A stretch of 18,450 nt of DNA from UBA1858 sp045105615 (GTDB taxonomy: Bacteria > Pseudomonadota > Gammaproteobacteria > UBA4575): positions 1-18,450 of the forward strand of contig JBGCDS010000028.1 of the NCBI GenBank assembly GCA_045105615.1, read 5' to 3'. Below, in pieces: positions 7,651-14,719 of the stretch (within the stretch, counting starts at the first letter, position 1; each line of letters opens with the position of its first letter). A program made the position numbers and the translations under genes. The notes under the pieces were generated by a model. That model made no database searches, was not told the origin of the DNA, and was given only the letters and a program-made list of their open reading frames with translations.

Positions 7651-8370
7651 ATGTCTATTCAGAATGTCGGACAACACATACTTCACCAATTTGATGATGA
7701 CTTAGAGTCAACTCGCAATAAGGTGCTAAATATGGGAGGGCTTGTTGAGAAACAAGTTGAGAACAGTCTTCTCGCTTTAGTTAATTCTGATAGTAGTTTA
7801 GCTGAGCAGGTCGCGACGAGTGATTACCAGGTTAATTCCATGGAAGTGGCTATTGATGAAGAATGTAATCATATCATTGCGTTACGACAGCCAGCGGCAG
7901 GTGATCTTCGCTTAGTTGTGGCCATCATTAAAACTATTACTGATCTTGAAAGAATTGGTGACGAGGCTGAGAAAATAGGTCGTTACGCAGTAGAGCTCGC
8001 GACTGAAGAGCGCAATGAAATGTATTTTTCTGAACTCAAATTGTTGGGTGATCAGGTTAAAACTATATTACGTGAGTCTTTAGATGCTTTTGCACGTATG
8101 GATGTTGCGAGTGCTTTCGAAACCGCGGCTACTGATAAAGCTATCAATAAAGAATATGACGCTATTATGCGTAAGCTGGTCAAATCTATGTCTGAAGATC
8201 GTGCTTCAGTCGAACGAGGTTTAAAAGTTATGTGGTGTGCACGTGCTTTAGAGCGAATTGGTGATCACGCCAAGAACATATGTGAATATGTCATCTTTAC
8301 AGTTGAAGGTAAGGATGTGCGACATACCAGTTTTCAGCAAGCCTTGGCTGAATTCCAGGAAAAATCTTGA
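7651..8370 (+). CDS. phoU: Phosphate signalling regulator PhoU
   Basis: Cytoplasmic negative regulator of the Pho response, 239 residues (E. coli PhoU is 241). It is thought to bridge the Pst transporter and PhoR so that PhoR dephosphorylates PhoB when phosphate is plentiful, and it limits phosphate uptake. Two PhoU repeats are visible, each carrying the metal-cluster motif: TDLERIGDEAEKIG (97-110) and ALERIGDHAKNICEY (199-213), with acidic residues E100/D104 and E201/D205. The conserved RQPAAGDLR segment lies at 79-87. An AGGG (7637-7640) lies 10 bases before the ATG, a loose spacing. It is the last gene of the locus, followed by a strong terminator. Confidence 0.97.
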   Translation: MSIQNVGQHILHQFDDDLESTRNKVLNMGGLVEKQVENSLLALVNSDSSLAEQVATSDYQVNSMEVAIDEECNHIIALRQPAAGDLRLVVAIIKTITDLERIGDEAEKIGRYAVELATEERNEMYFSELKLLGDQVKTILRESLDAFARMDVASAFETAATDKAINKEYDAIMRKLVKSMSEDRASVERGLKVMWCARALERIGDHAKNICEYVIFTVEGKDVRHTSFQQALAEFQEKS

Positions 8371-8401
8371 TGCGTTAGTAGTTAAAAAAACATACAGACA
8401 T

Positions 8402-8440
8402 AAAAAAAGCCCCGTAAGACAGACTTACGGGGCTTTTTTT
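8402..8440. terminator. Bidirectional rho-independent terminator between phoU and the microprotein gene
   Basis: A perfect 10-bp stem, GCCCCGTAAG (8409-8418) with CTTACGGGGC (8424-8433), encloses the 5-base loop ACAGA. It is flanked by seven A on the left and seven T on the right, so it is symmetric and works on both strands. It ends the phoB-phoU locus on the + strand and the 26-codon gene on the - strand. Confidence 0.95.
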
Positions 8441-8454
8441 ATGGTTATTAGCTA

Positions 8455-8535
8455 TTAGACAAATACGAAAGCCATTACAAGTGCGATCACGACAACGGCA
8501 ACACCGACTAATAGTGCAGGAACATCATAGTTCAT
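8455..8535 (-). CDS. 26-residue single-pass membrane microprotein (unknown)
   Basis: A short gene encoding 26 residues: MNYDVPALLVG, then a nearly unbroken Val/Ala/Ile/Leu stretch ending AFVFV. Residues about 6-26 form one transmembrane helix with no basic residues and a single Asp at position 4. The case for a real gene is its context. GGAG ends seven bases before the ATG. A TATAAT at 8587-8592 with a 17-bp spacer from TTGTAC lies upstream. A strong terminator follows the stop by 15 bp. Nothing else explains this interval. I do not recognise the protein. Small single-helix proteins often act as accessory subunits of membrane complexes, but no partner is indicated; phoU next door is convergent and not co-transcribed. 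Function is unknown. Confidence 0.6.
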   Translation of the reverse strand: MNYDVPALLVGVAVVVIALVMAFVFV

Positions 8536-8586
8536 TGGAACTCCAGTAAATTTTATTATAGTTAGCAGCTAAGTATAGTGAGTGAG

Positions 8587-8615
8587 ATTATATTGGCTAA
8601 GTCGCGCACGTACAA
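8587..8615 (-). promoter_or_regulatory. Sigma-70-type promoter for the 26-codon gene
   Basis: Read on the minus strand, TTGTAC (8610-8615) is followed by a 17-bp spacer and a perfect TATAAT (8587-8592). Transcription would start near 8580, giving a leader of about 45 bases. The -35 matches consensus at only three of six positions. A second TATAAT (8555-8560) lacks a -35 partner. Confidence 0.5.
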
Positions 8616-8659
8616 TAGTTATGCGTAAGACTGTGATAATAATCTAACTATTTGAATTA

Positions 8660-9451
8660 TCAGCCATTATTAAAGCGGGCTGGCTTAATATCCAAGTTTT
8701 CTAGAAATTGGCGTGTAACACCTAGCTTTTCAGCCGTCATTACTCTGATAGCGGTGAGGGTGTACTCAGGGTATTCATCCGCCAAAGAGCTTGCTACTTC
8801 GTAGCATTTAACTGCCAGGTTTTTATCTTCCAGCCCTGCTTCCTCAGCAAGTTTTTTGATAACAACATTTTCAGTTTGGGTGTCATTATTCTTATCGTTA
8901 TTAGCTTTAGCAGTTGCTTTTGCTGGTGTACTTTTTACTGATTTAGCTTTTTGTTTAGCAGAGGGTTCTGCGACTGGCTTATTGGTTTTGGTTGTTGGTG
9001 CCTTAACTTTAGCTTTGCTGGTTTCGGCTTTTGGTTTGGATTTTTGTGCTGGTTTTATAATGGCACTCTGAGAAGCCTGTTGTTCAGCATCGGACACCTT
9101 CCACAGGTGTTCCATAATTTGTATAGCGCTTAATGTTGCCGTTGCTGTTAAGCCCTTCGGGATAGCAGCAAGTACAATCTTAAGATGTATCAACATAGAT
9201 AAACGATGCCACTCAGGTGATTCAACTTCGGCTTTTTTAAATCTGCCGTGCAATACTTTAGTGTCGTTGAGATCACCGTCGCTATTACTGATTTCGCTTT
9301 CAACTATGTTTTCAATTTTGGCCAGTAACTGATGTAAGTCAGTGTAACTAGTTTGATCGTATTTTCGAAACTCGTCGAATCTAACAGCCCAATCAATTGA
9401 GTATAGCTCTTGTGTAAGCGGGCTAGTTTCCATGCTTGTGTTATTTTCCAT
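8660..9451 (-). CDS. Unknown protein with Lys/Ala-rich linker and C-terminal helical domain; paralogue of the upstream gene product
   Basis: 263 residues, cytoplasmic (no signal peptide or membrane segment), family not recognised. It has three parts. First is a helical N-terminal region (about 1-120) bounded by W81 and W117. Second is a low-complexity linker (about 122-190) rich in Lys, Ala, Pro, Ser and Thr, resembling histone-H1-like or AlgP-like tails. Third is a helical C-terminal region (about 196-257) containing YPEYTLTAIRVMTAEKLGV. The first and third parts match the 189-residue neighbour, including identical 36-residue W-to-W spacing without gaps. The linker suggests contact with nucleic acid, by inference only. 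The start follows the upstream stop by 5 bp without a clear Shine-Dalgarno, implying coupling; Met7 is an alternative start. Confidence 0.8.
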   Translation of the reverse strand: MENNTSMETSPLTQELYSIDWAVRFDEFRKYDQTSYTDLHQLLAKIENIVESEISNSDGDLNDTKVLHGRFKKAEVESPEWHRLSMLIHLKIVLAAIPKGLTATATLSAIQIMEHLWKVSDAEQQASQSAIIKPAQKSKPKAETSKAKVKAPTTKTNKPVAEPSAKQKAKSVKSTPAKATAKANNDKNNDTQTENVVIKKLAEEAGLEDKNLAVKCYEVASSLADEYPEYTLTAIRVMTAEKLGVTRQFLENLDIKPARFNNG

Positions 9452-9456
9452 AATTA

Positions 9457-10026
9457 TTATTCGGGACGAATATTTAAATCATCTAAGCGTTGCTTGCTGA
9501 CATTAAGTTTATTAGATAGTAATAAACGTAATGCATTTATTGTGCAGTGTGGATATTTTCTCTTAAGCGCATTGATTGCAGCGCTGTAAGTTTCAATTTC
9601 TAATTCGTCGTTACTGGCTTTGTTTAATATGTCTTCTACTGATTTCTGATCTTTTAGTAGTTGTTCACGATCTTGTGCGAAATAACCCTGCCAGCGAAAA
9701 TCAGCTAATAAGAATCCAAGTAAAATTGTAGTAGCTTGGTCACCACTATCTAATGCAGAACGTAAAGTGAAAGACTGTAGTAGACTGTTACCAGCATACC
9801 AAGCACTAGAGCCTTCTTGAATAGTATCTAGTCTTGCCTGCAGTGCGTTAATTTCAGTAGGTAGACCTGCATCTTTTAAAATATGATGCGCCCAGCGATC
9901 AACTTCTTTAAGGCTTGAATTCAATGTGTCGGCGTTAGGGTCGATAGTATCTTCAACACTTTTAAGAACTGCGAATGGGTCCGAGTCTTTTATACTTTGC
10001 CAATGAGTTTGTGAGCTAGGCTCCAT
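9457..10026 (-). CDS. Unknown protein sharing helical core and C-terminal motif with its downstream neighbour
   Basis: 189 residues, predicted soluble and mostly helical, family not recognised. A helical core contains W76 and W112, with the same spacing as W81/W117 in the next gene's product. The C-terminal motif (158-189) YPHCTINALRLLLSNKLNV, then SKQRLDDLNIRPE, matches the neighbour's motif at many positions: YP, T, A, R, KL, V, Q, L and L-x-I-x-P. It lacks the basic linker. AGGG (10035-10038 on the opposite strand) lies eight bases before the ATG, so this is the first gene of a two-gene unit divergent from the OmpA-family lipoprotein gene. The C-terminal pattern loosely resembles DEK-C or helix-turn-helix domains, which would fit nucleic-acid binding, but this is unproven. 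Confidence 0.8.
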   Translation of the reverse strand: MEPSSQTHWQSIKDSDPFAVLKSVEDTIDPNADTLNSSLKEVDRWAHHILKDAGLPTEINALQARLDTIQEGSSAWYAGNSLLQSFTLRSALDSGDQATTILLGFLLADFRWQGYFAQDREQLLKDQKSVEDILNKASNDELEIETYSAAINALKRKYPHCTINALRLLLSNKLNVSKQRLDDLNIRPE

Positions 10027-10122
10027 TTAAATATCCCTAAGATTTTTTCTATTCCAGCATTTATACATGGATTGTAAATTCAATAATGTGATTAGTAGAG
10101 CGTGCTTAGCATTTTTAAGATA

Positions 10123-10151
10123 TAGCCAAATGTTCGGCCGATATATGGCTA
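10123..10151. repeat. Inverted repeat in the divergent intergenic region
   Basis: TAGCCA (10123-10128) and TGGCTA (10146-10151) form an inverted repeat around an 8-bp palindrome TCGGCCGA (10134-10141). It is nearly centred in the 212-bp gap between the divergent 189-residue-protein gene and the lipoprotein gene. It could be an operator, or chance. The rest of the gap is A/T-rich, with no convincing full promoter in either direction. Confidence 0.25.
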
Positions 10152-10238
10152 AATTTCAGAGATTTATGGATGCGAACTTTCTCACACTGTTTGCTTCTAA
10201 GTAACAGTTCACAAAATTATAAAAACGAGGAATAATTA

Positions 10239-10916
10239 ATGAGATTGAATCGGATCACAGTTTTCGCGCTAGCGGCGAGCATGGTATTTGGATTGGGAGC
10301 CTGTACAACAATCAACCCTTACACGGGAGAGCAGCAAACCAGTAAAGTGGTCAAAGGGTCAGCAATAGGTGCGGCCGCAGGGGCCGTTGTTGGTTTGATT
10401 AGCGGTGATAATGGCCGAGAACGAAGAAAAAGAGCATTGATTGGGGCTGGTGTAGGAGCAATTGCTGGCGGAAGTGTTGGCTACTACATGGATGTACAAG
10501 AGGCTAAATTACGACAAAAGCTAGCAGGCACAGGCGTTAGTGTGACACGTGATGGAGATAACATTATTCTGAACATGCCTAGCCATATTACCTTCGGTGT
10601 TGATAGTGCCAACATTAGTAGTGATTTCTACCAAGTACTAGATTCTGTCACTATCGTGGTTGATGAATATGATAAAACTTTGATAGAGGTTATGGGCCAT
10701 ACAGATAGCACAGGTTCTGAACAGCATAACCAACAGCTATCAGAAAGAAGAGCAAGAAGTGTGACAGATTACCTAGCTAGTCGAGATATAAATACGGGTC
10801 GTTTACAGGACTATGGCTATGGGGAAGGATATCCGGTTGCCAGTAATGATACTGACCAGGGCCGTGCCTTAAATCGTCGAGTAGAAATTGCTTTGGTACC
10901 AATTACCACTAGTTAA
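10239..10916 (+). CDS. OmpA-family outer-membrane lipoprotein with glycine-zipper region (YiaD-like)
   Basis: Probable outer-membrane lipoprotein, 225 residues, anchoring the envelope to peptidoglycan. The signal peptide ends in a lipobox (LGAC) with lipidated Cys22; Thr at +2 does not carry the Asp inner-membrane retention signal. Two glycine-rich zipper segments follow (about 40-56 and 67-82), then an OmpA C-terminal domain (about 115-221). That domain has GHTDSTGS (153-160), LSERRARSV (167-175) and LNRRVEIAL (211-219), which contain the Asp and Arg that bind diaminopimelate in this family. GAGGAA lies upstream of the ATG. It is monocistronic, since a terminator follows directly. The layout matches E. 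coli YiaD, but orthology is not established. Confidence 0.9.
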   Translation: MRLNRITVFALAASMVFGLGACTTINPYTGEQQTSKVVKGSAIGAAAGAVVGLISGDNGRERRKRALIGAGVGAIAGGSVGYYMDVQEAKLRQKLAGTGVSVTRDGDNIILNMPSHITFGVDSANISSDFYQVLDSVTIVVDEYDKTLIEVMGHTDSTGSEQHNQQLSERRARSVTDYLASRDINTGRLQDYGYGEGYPVASNDTDQGRALNRRVEIALVPITTS

Positions 10917-10936
10917 CATTAAAAGTAGAAACTAAT

Positions 10937-10967
10937 AAGGCCCTGGCAATTGTCGGGGCCTTTTGTT
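10937..10967 (+). terminator. Rho-independent terminator after the OmpA-family lipoprotein gene
   Basis: AAGGCCCTGGCA (10937-10948) pairs with TGTCGGGGCCTT (10951-10962), with two G-T wobbles and a small loop. The T-rich tail TTGTTT includes and follows the arm. It separates the lipoprotein gene from gmk. Confidence 0.82.
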
Positions 10968-11001
10968 TGAATGAGCATTTATCTGGCTAAGCTATAAAAT
11001 T

Positions 11002-11613
11002 ATGTCTCAGGGTACTTTATATATTGTTTCTGCACCTTCCGGCGCGGGAAAAACCAGTTTACTGAAAGCTGTTCGTTCACAATTAGTCGATATGAAGGTC
11101 GCTGTTTCACATACAACACGGTCGCCACGACCTGGTGAAATTGATGGCGAGCATTATCATTTTGTATCTGAAAAAGAATTCCATGAAATAGAAAAAGATG
11201 GTGACTTTCTAGAACATGCCGAGGTATTCGGCAATTTTTATGGAACTTCAAAACAGTCGGTGAATAGCCATCTTGATGCTGGTAATGATGTTGTATTGGA
11301 AATTGATTGGCAGGGTGCTCAGCAGGTACGAAAAATATATCCGCAGGCCGTGTCTATATTTATTCTGCCACCATCCATAGGGGAATTAGAGAAACGCTTG
11401 CGCGCAAGAGGGCAGGATTCAGATGAAATCATACGTGGACGTATGGATCAGGCACAGAGTGAAATAAGCCATTATGACGAATACCAATATCTGATCATTA
11501 ATGATGATTTGGATGAGGCAATTCAGATGCTGATCAATGTGTTTGCCCAGCCAGGAAAATTTATAGCTCCTAAACAAGACCAACTGGATCAATTGCTTTG
11601 TGGAATGCATTAA
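11002..11613 (+). CDS. gmk: Guanylate kinase
   Basis: Cytosolic enzyme that transfers phosphate from ATP to GMP, giving GDP for GTP/dGTP synthesis; 203 residues (E. coli 207). The P-loop is SAPSGAGKTSLL (10-21). The GMP-binding region is visible as SHTTRSPRPGEIDGEHYHFV followed by Y in FGNFYGTS, and as VVLEIDWQGAQQV. The lid segment RLRARGQDSDEIIRGRM is standard. The ribosome binding site is weak, but the N-terminus aligns with the family. It opens the gmk-rpoZ-spoT-ridA-recG series, which ties guanine nucleotide supply to (p)ppGpp metabolism. No terminator is visible between it and rpoZ. Confidence 0.97.
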   Translation: MSQGTLYIVSAPSGAGKTSLLKAVRSQLVDMKVAVSHTTRSPRPGEIDGEHYHFVSEKEFHEIEKDGDFLEHAEVFGNFYGTSKQSVNSHLDAGNDVVLEIDWQGAQQVRKIYPQAVSIFILPPSIGELEKRLRARGQDSDEIIRGRMDQAQSEISHYDEYQYLIINDDLDEAIQMLINVFAQPGKFIAPKQDQLDQLLCGMH

Positions 11614-11695
11614 TGTTGGATCACATAAGTAGTTTATAAGTGCAAAATCGACTACACTTTAGACATTGAATATATTTATATAACAGGAGAAAAGC

Positions 11696-12070
11696 GTGGC
11701 ACGCGTAACCGTAGAAGATTGTTTAGAAAAAATTGATAATCGTTTCAAACTCATCATGGTGGCTAGCAAACGAGCTAGACAAATTGCCATGGGTACTGAG
11801 CCTTTAGTCGAGTGGGAAAAAGATAAGCCAACGGTTGTTGCTTTACGTGAAATAGCTGAAGAACTGATCACTGAGGAATCTCTTAAAGAGACGCCATTAA
11901 CCAATTCAGAAGAACTTCTTTCTGAAGAGATTGGTGAAGTTGATGCATTAGCTGCAGCATTGCATGCAGAGATCGGTATTGAATTGAGCCAAATGAGTTC
12001 AGAAAAGCTAGAAGAAACAAGTTCGCAGCCAGAAGTTCCTGCTGCGGATAGCAGTGAGCAGGGTCTCTAG
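11696..12070 (+). CDS. rpoZ: RNA polymerase omega subunit
   Basis: Small RNA polymerase subunit that aids beta' folding and assembly and, in proteobacteria, forms part of a ppGpp-binding site. The N-terminal part is canonical: MARVTVEDCLEKIDNRFKLI, then KRARQIAMG and the KPTVVALREIAE segment. It starts with GTG, preceded by a strong AGGAGA five bases upstream. At 124 residues it is longer than E. coli omega (91), because of a Glu/Ser-rich acidic tail from about residue 65. Such tail variation is common. spoT follows 22 bp downstream. Confidence 0.96.
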   Translation: MARVTVEDCLEKIDNRFKLIMVASKRARQIAMGTEPLVEWEKDKPTVVALREIAEELITEESLKETPLTNSEELLSEEIGEVDALAAALHAEIGIELSQMSSEKLEETSSQPEVPAADSSEQGL

Positions 12071-12092
12071 CATCCTGTTGGTTTAGTTTTAT

Positions 12093-14276
12093 ATGGCGAC
12101 GGCGGTCACACCAAATTCAACTCCTTCCCTAAACGCTGTTAGCCCATCGCGGTTCTTGATAAGTGAATTATGTGAATTACTAGATACTTATCTAGAACCT
12201 GCACAGGTCAAGCATGTATATAACGCATATCTGTTTAGCGCTGAAGCCCATGAAGGGCAAAAGCGCTTAACAGGTGAGCCTTACATATATCACCCATTAG
12301 CCGTGGCAAAGATCATGGCGGAAATGCAACTTGATTATCAAAGTATTACCGCGGCAATACTGCATGATGTTATTGAAGATACCCCGACTGCAAAGGAACA
12401 GATAAAAGAAAAGTTTGGCGAAGATGTTGCTGAGCTTGTTGATGGTGTCAGCAAGCTTACGCATTTAACATTCTCATCGCGAGCCGAGGCGCAGGCAGAA
12501 AACTTTCGAAAGATGATGCTGGCAATGGTGCGTGACATACGTATCATTATTGTGAAGTTAGCAGATCGATTACATAACCTACGTACAATAGGCGTGATGC
12601 GTAGTGAGAAAAAACGCCGCATAGCAAAAGAAACCTTAGATATTTATGTGCCTATTGCGCAACGCTTAGGCATGCATACTATTCGAGTAGAGCTTGAGCA
12701 TTTAGCTTTCCAGGCAATGCATCCACTGCGTTATGGCGCACTACAAAACGCAGTAAATAAGAGCCAAAAGAATCGCAAAAAAATTATGCGAGAGGTTGAG
12801 ACTTCAATATGCACGCAGCTTGAAAATGCAAATATAGAAAGTAGAATTTTTGGAAGAGAAAAAAATCTTTATAGCATTTATAAAAAAATGCGAGCCAAGA
12901 GCATATCGTTTTCTGAAGTTTATGATGTCTATGCAATACGATTATTAGTTAAAGATATTGATACCTGCTATCGCACTATGGGCGTAGTTCATAACTTATA
13001 TAAGCCTGTACCAGGAAAATTTAAAGACTACATTGCTATCCCAAAGAAAAATGGATACCAGTCGTTGCATACCATTTTATTTGGTCCTAAAGGTGTGGTG
13101 ATTGAAATACAAATCAGAACCGAAGAAATGGATGTGATTGCAGAGTCAGGTGTCGCGGCGCATTGGATATATAAATCACAGGATGGACAGGCCGGTACAT
13201 TGAGCTCTCCTGCAAGTACACAAAAGTGGGTTGCAGACATTATGGAAATACAACAAAACACTGGCAACTCCTTAGAGTTTTTAGAGAGTGTTAAAATTGA
13301 TTTATTCCCAGATGAGATATATGTGTTCACACCTGCCGGCGACATTATTGTATTGCCTCGTGGAAGTTCAGCAGTCGATTTCGCCTATGCAGTACATTCG
13401 GATTTAGGTAATACCTGTGTTGCAGTTAAAGTTGATAGAAGAATATCGCCGCTGAGTATTCGTTTAGAGAATGGACAAACAATCGAAGTGATTTCCACTC
13501 CGACAGCAAGACCTAAAACTAGTTGGCTTAACTTTGTAACTACCAATAAAGCCAGAGTTAATATTCGACATTACCTTAAAAATCTACAAAAAGAAGAGGC
13601 AACTAAGCTTGGTGAACGATTATTTAAAAAATCATTCTCAATTTACAATCGATCATTCGATCAAGTTAAGAAAAGAGATATTAAAAAATTACTTGAAAGC
13701 ACCAATCTGGCTTCATTAGAAGAGTTATATGCAGAGATAGGTATAGGTGAGCGTGTTGCAGAGCTAATGATACAAAGCCTGTTGGGCATTGAGGAAGTTA
13801 AACCCAAACGCAAAAAGAAATCTGACAAGGTTATTCCACTGGCCATTCGCGGCACTGAAGGAGTAGTAGTTAACTTCGGTAAATGTTGTAGTCCAATTCC
13901 TGGCGATCAAATTATTGGGATTATGACCTCTGGAAAAGGACTAGTTATTCATAGAGAGCGTTGCCGTAATATTGACCGTAAGAATGCATTCAAAGATAAA
14001 TGGGTTACTGTGTCTTGGGCAGAAGATCACGAGCAAGATTTTGTTGCCACTGTTCGTGTCGAAACTATTAATCAACGTGGTGTATTAGCCACACTTGCAG
14101 CACGTATTGCAGCAGCAGGATCAAATATTGACGATATTGTATTTGAAGATAAAGATGACAAGAGTACTACGATTACATTTGCCATAGGTGTGCGCGATCG
14201 CAAGCAACTCGCCAGTATTATACGTACACTTCGCAGCAATCCAAATGTACTTAAAGCTTCCCGTATGCGCGGATAA
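12093..14276 (+). CDS. spoT: Bifunctional (p)ppGpp synthetase/hydrolase SpoT
   Basis: Stringent-response enzyme that makes and degrades (p)ppGpp in the cytosol, 727 residues. Domains in order: an HD hydrolase with His91-Asp92 in LHDVIEDT and KLADRLHNLRT; a synthetase with YDVYAIRLL, KFKDYIAIPKKNGYQSLHT and EIQIRT; a TGS domain from about 405; a Cys-containing segment GKCCSPIPGD near 595-604; and a C-terminal ACT domain (about 655-725). The intact HD pair argues for SpoT and against RelA, which has a dead hydrolase. The N-terminus carries about 20 extra Ser/Thr/Pro-rich residues relative to E. coli SpoT. No strong Shine-Dalgarno precedes ATG 12093, so coupling to rpoZ or a later start is possible. 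Confidence 0.97.
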   Translation: MATAVTPNSTPSLNAVSPSRFLISELCELLDTYLEPAQVKHVYNAYLFSAEAHEGQKRLTGEPYIYHPLAVAKIMAEMQLDYQSITAAILHDVIEDTPTAKEQIKEKFGEDVAELVDGVSKLTHLTFSSRAEAQAENFRKMMLAMVRDIRIIIVKLADRLHNLRTIGVMRSEKKRRIAKETLDIYVPIAQRLGMHTIRVELEHLAFQAMHPLRYGALQNAVNKSQKNRKKIMREVETSICTQLENANIESRIFGREKNLYSIYKKMRAKSISFSEVYDVYAIRLLVKDIDTCYRTMGVVHNLYKPVPGKFKDYIAIPKKNGYQSLHTILFGPKGVVIEIQIRTEEMDVIAESGVAAHWIYKSQDGQAGTLSSPASTQKWVADIMEIQQNTGNSLEFLESVKIDLFPDEIYVFTPAGDIIVLPRGSSAVDFAYAVHSDLGNTCVAVKVDRRISPLSIRLENGQTIEVISTPTARPKTSWLNFVTTNKARVNIRHYLKNLQKEEATKLGERLFKKSFSIYNRSFDQVKKRDIKKLLESTNLASLEELYAEIGIGERVAELMIQSLLGIEEVKPKRKKKSDKVIPLAIRGTEGVVVNFGKCCSPIPGDQIIGIMTSGKGLVIHRERCRNIDRKNAFKDKWVTVSWAEDHEQDFVATVRVETINQRGVLATLAARIAAAGSNIDDIVFEDKDDKSTTITFAIGVRDRKQLASIIRTLRSNPNVLKASRMRG

Positions 14277-14311
14277 GATTAAATCTATTTATTTCAATTA
14301 AGGAGAGCACT

Positions 14312-14692
14312 ATGACTAAAACGATCATAGCCACGGATCGTGCACCTCAAGCGATTGGTACATATTCTCAAGCTGTCAAAGTGGGTGATACAGTGTATAT
14401 GTCAGGACAGATTCCTCTGGATCCAGCAACTATGGAATTAGTTGATGGTGGAATTGAAGATCAAATCAAACGTGTATTCGATAACCTTCTAGCAGTGGCC
14501 GAAGCAGCCGGTGGTTCATTTGATAATATCGTTAAGTTGAATATATTTTTAACGGATTTATCCTGCTTTCCCATAGTGAATGAAATTATGTCTACCTATT
14601 TTAAACAGCCATATCCAGCACGCGCAGCTATCGGTGTTGCGTCACTTCCCAAGGGTGCAGCGGTAGAAATGGATGCGGTACTAGAGCTTTAA
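14312..14692 (+). CDS. ridA: RidA family enamine/imine deaminase
   Basis: Hydrolyses reactive enamine/imine intermediates made by PLP-dependent dehydratases, protecting other PLP enzymes; a cytosolic trimer in the family. It has 126 residues, the usual size. Key residues are present: the catalytic Arg104 in YPARAAIGVASLPKGAAVEM, Glu119, Tyr18 in APQAIGTYSQAV, and the YMSGQIPLDP segment. AGGAG lies seven bases upstream of the ATG. Position between spoT and recG is a recurrent gammaproteobacterial arrangement. Arg104 and Glu119 place it in the RidA subgroup, not in the Rid4-7 groups that lack this Arg. Confidence 0.95.
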   Translation: MTKTIIATDRAPQAIGTYSQAVKVGDTVYMSGQIPLDPATMELVDGGIEDQIKRVFDNLLAVAEAAGGSFDNIVKLNIFLTDLSCFPIVNEIMSTYFKQPYPARAAIGVASLPKGAAVEMDAVLEL

Positions 14693-14719
14693 CTTCAAAG
14701 CTAGTGATTATTATTTATT

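Noticed and set aside
8258..8458. 66-residue + strand frame overlapping the end of phoU
   Set aside because: It starts within the conserved PhoU C-terminal repeat and runs through the terminator hairpin.
8856..9133. Hydrophobic + strand frames of 71 and 60 residues opposite the 263-residue gene
   Set aside because: They are the complement of Lys/Ala-rich linker codons, which read as Phe/Leu/Ala/Gly in reverse; no ribosome binding site is seen.
10993..10998. TATAAA as the -10 of a gmk promoter
   Set aside because: Transcription would start at or after the gmk ATG, and the nearest -35-like TTGAAT is 20 bp away, outside the usual spacing.
11000..11610. Antisense frames of 83 and 63 residues opposite gmk
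   Set aside because: gmk is fully conserved across this stretch, and the antisense frames have no initiation signals or similarity to known proteins.
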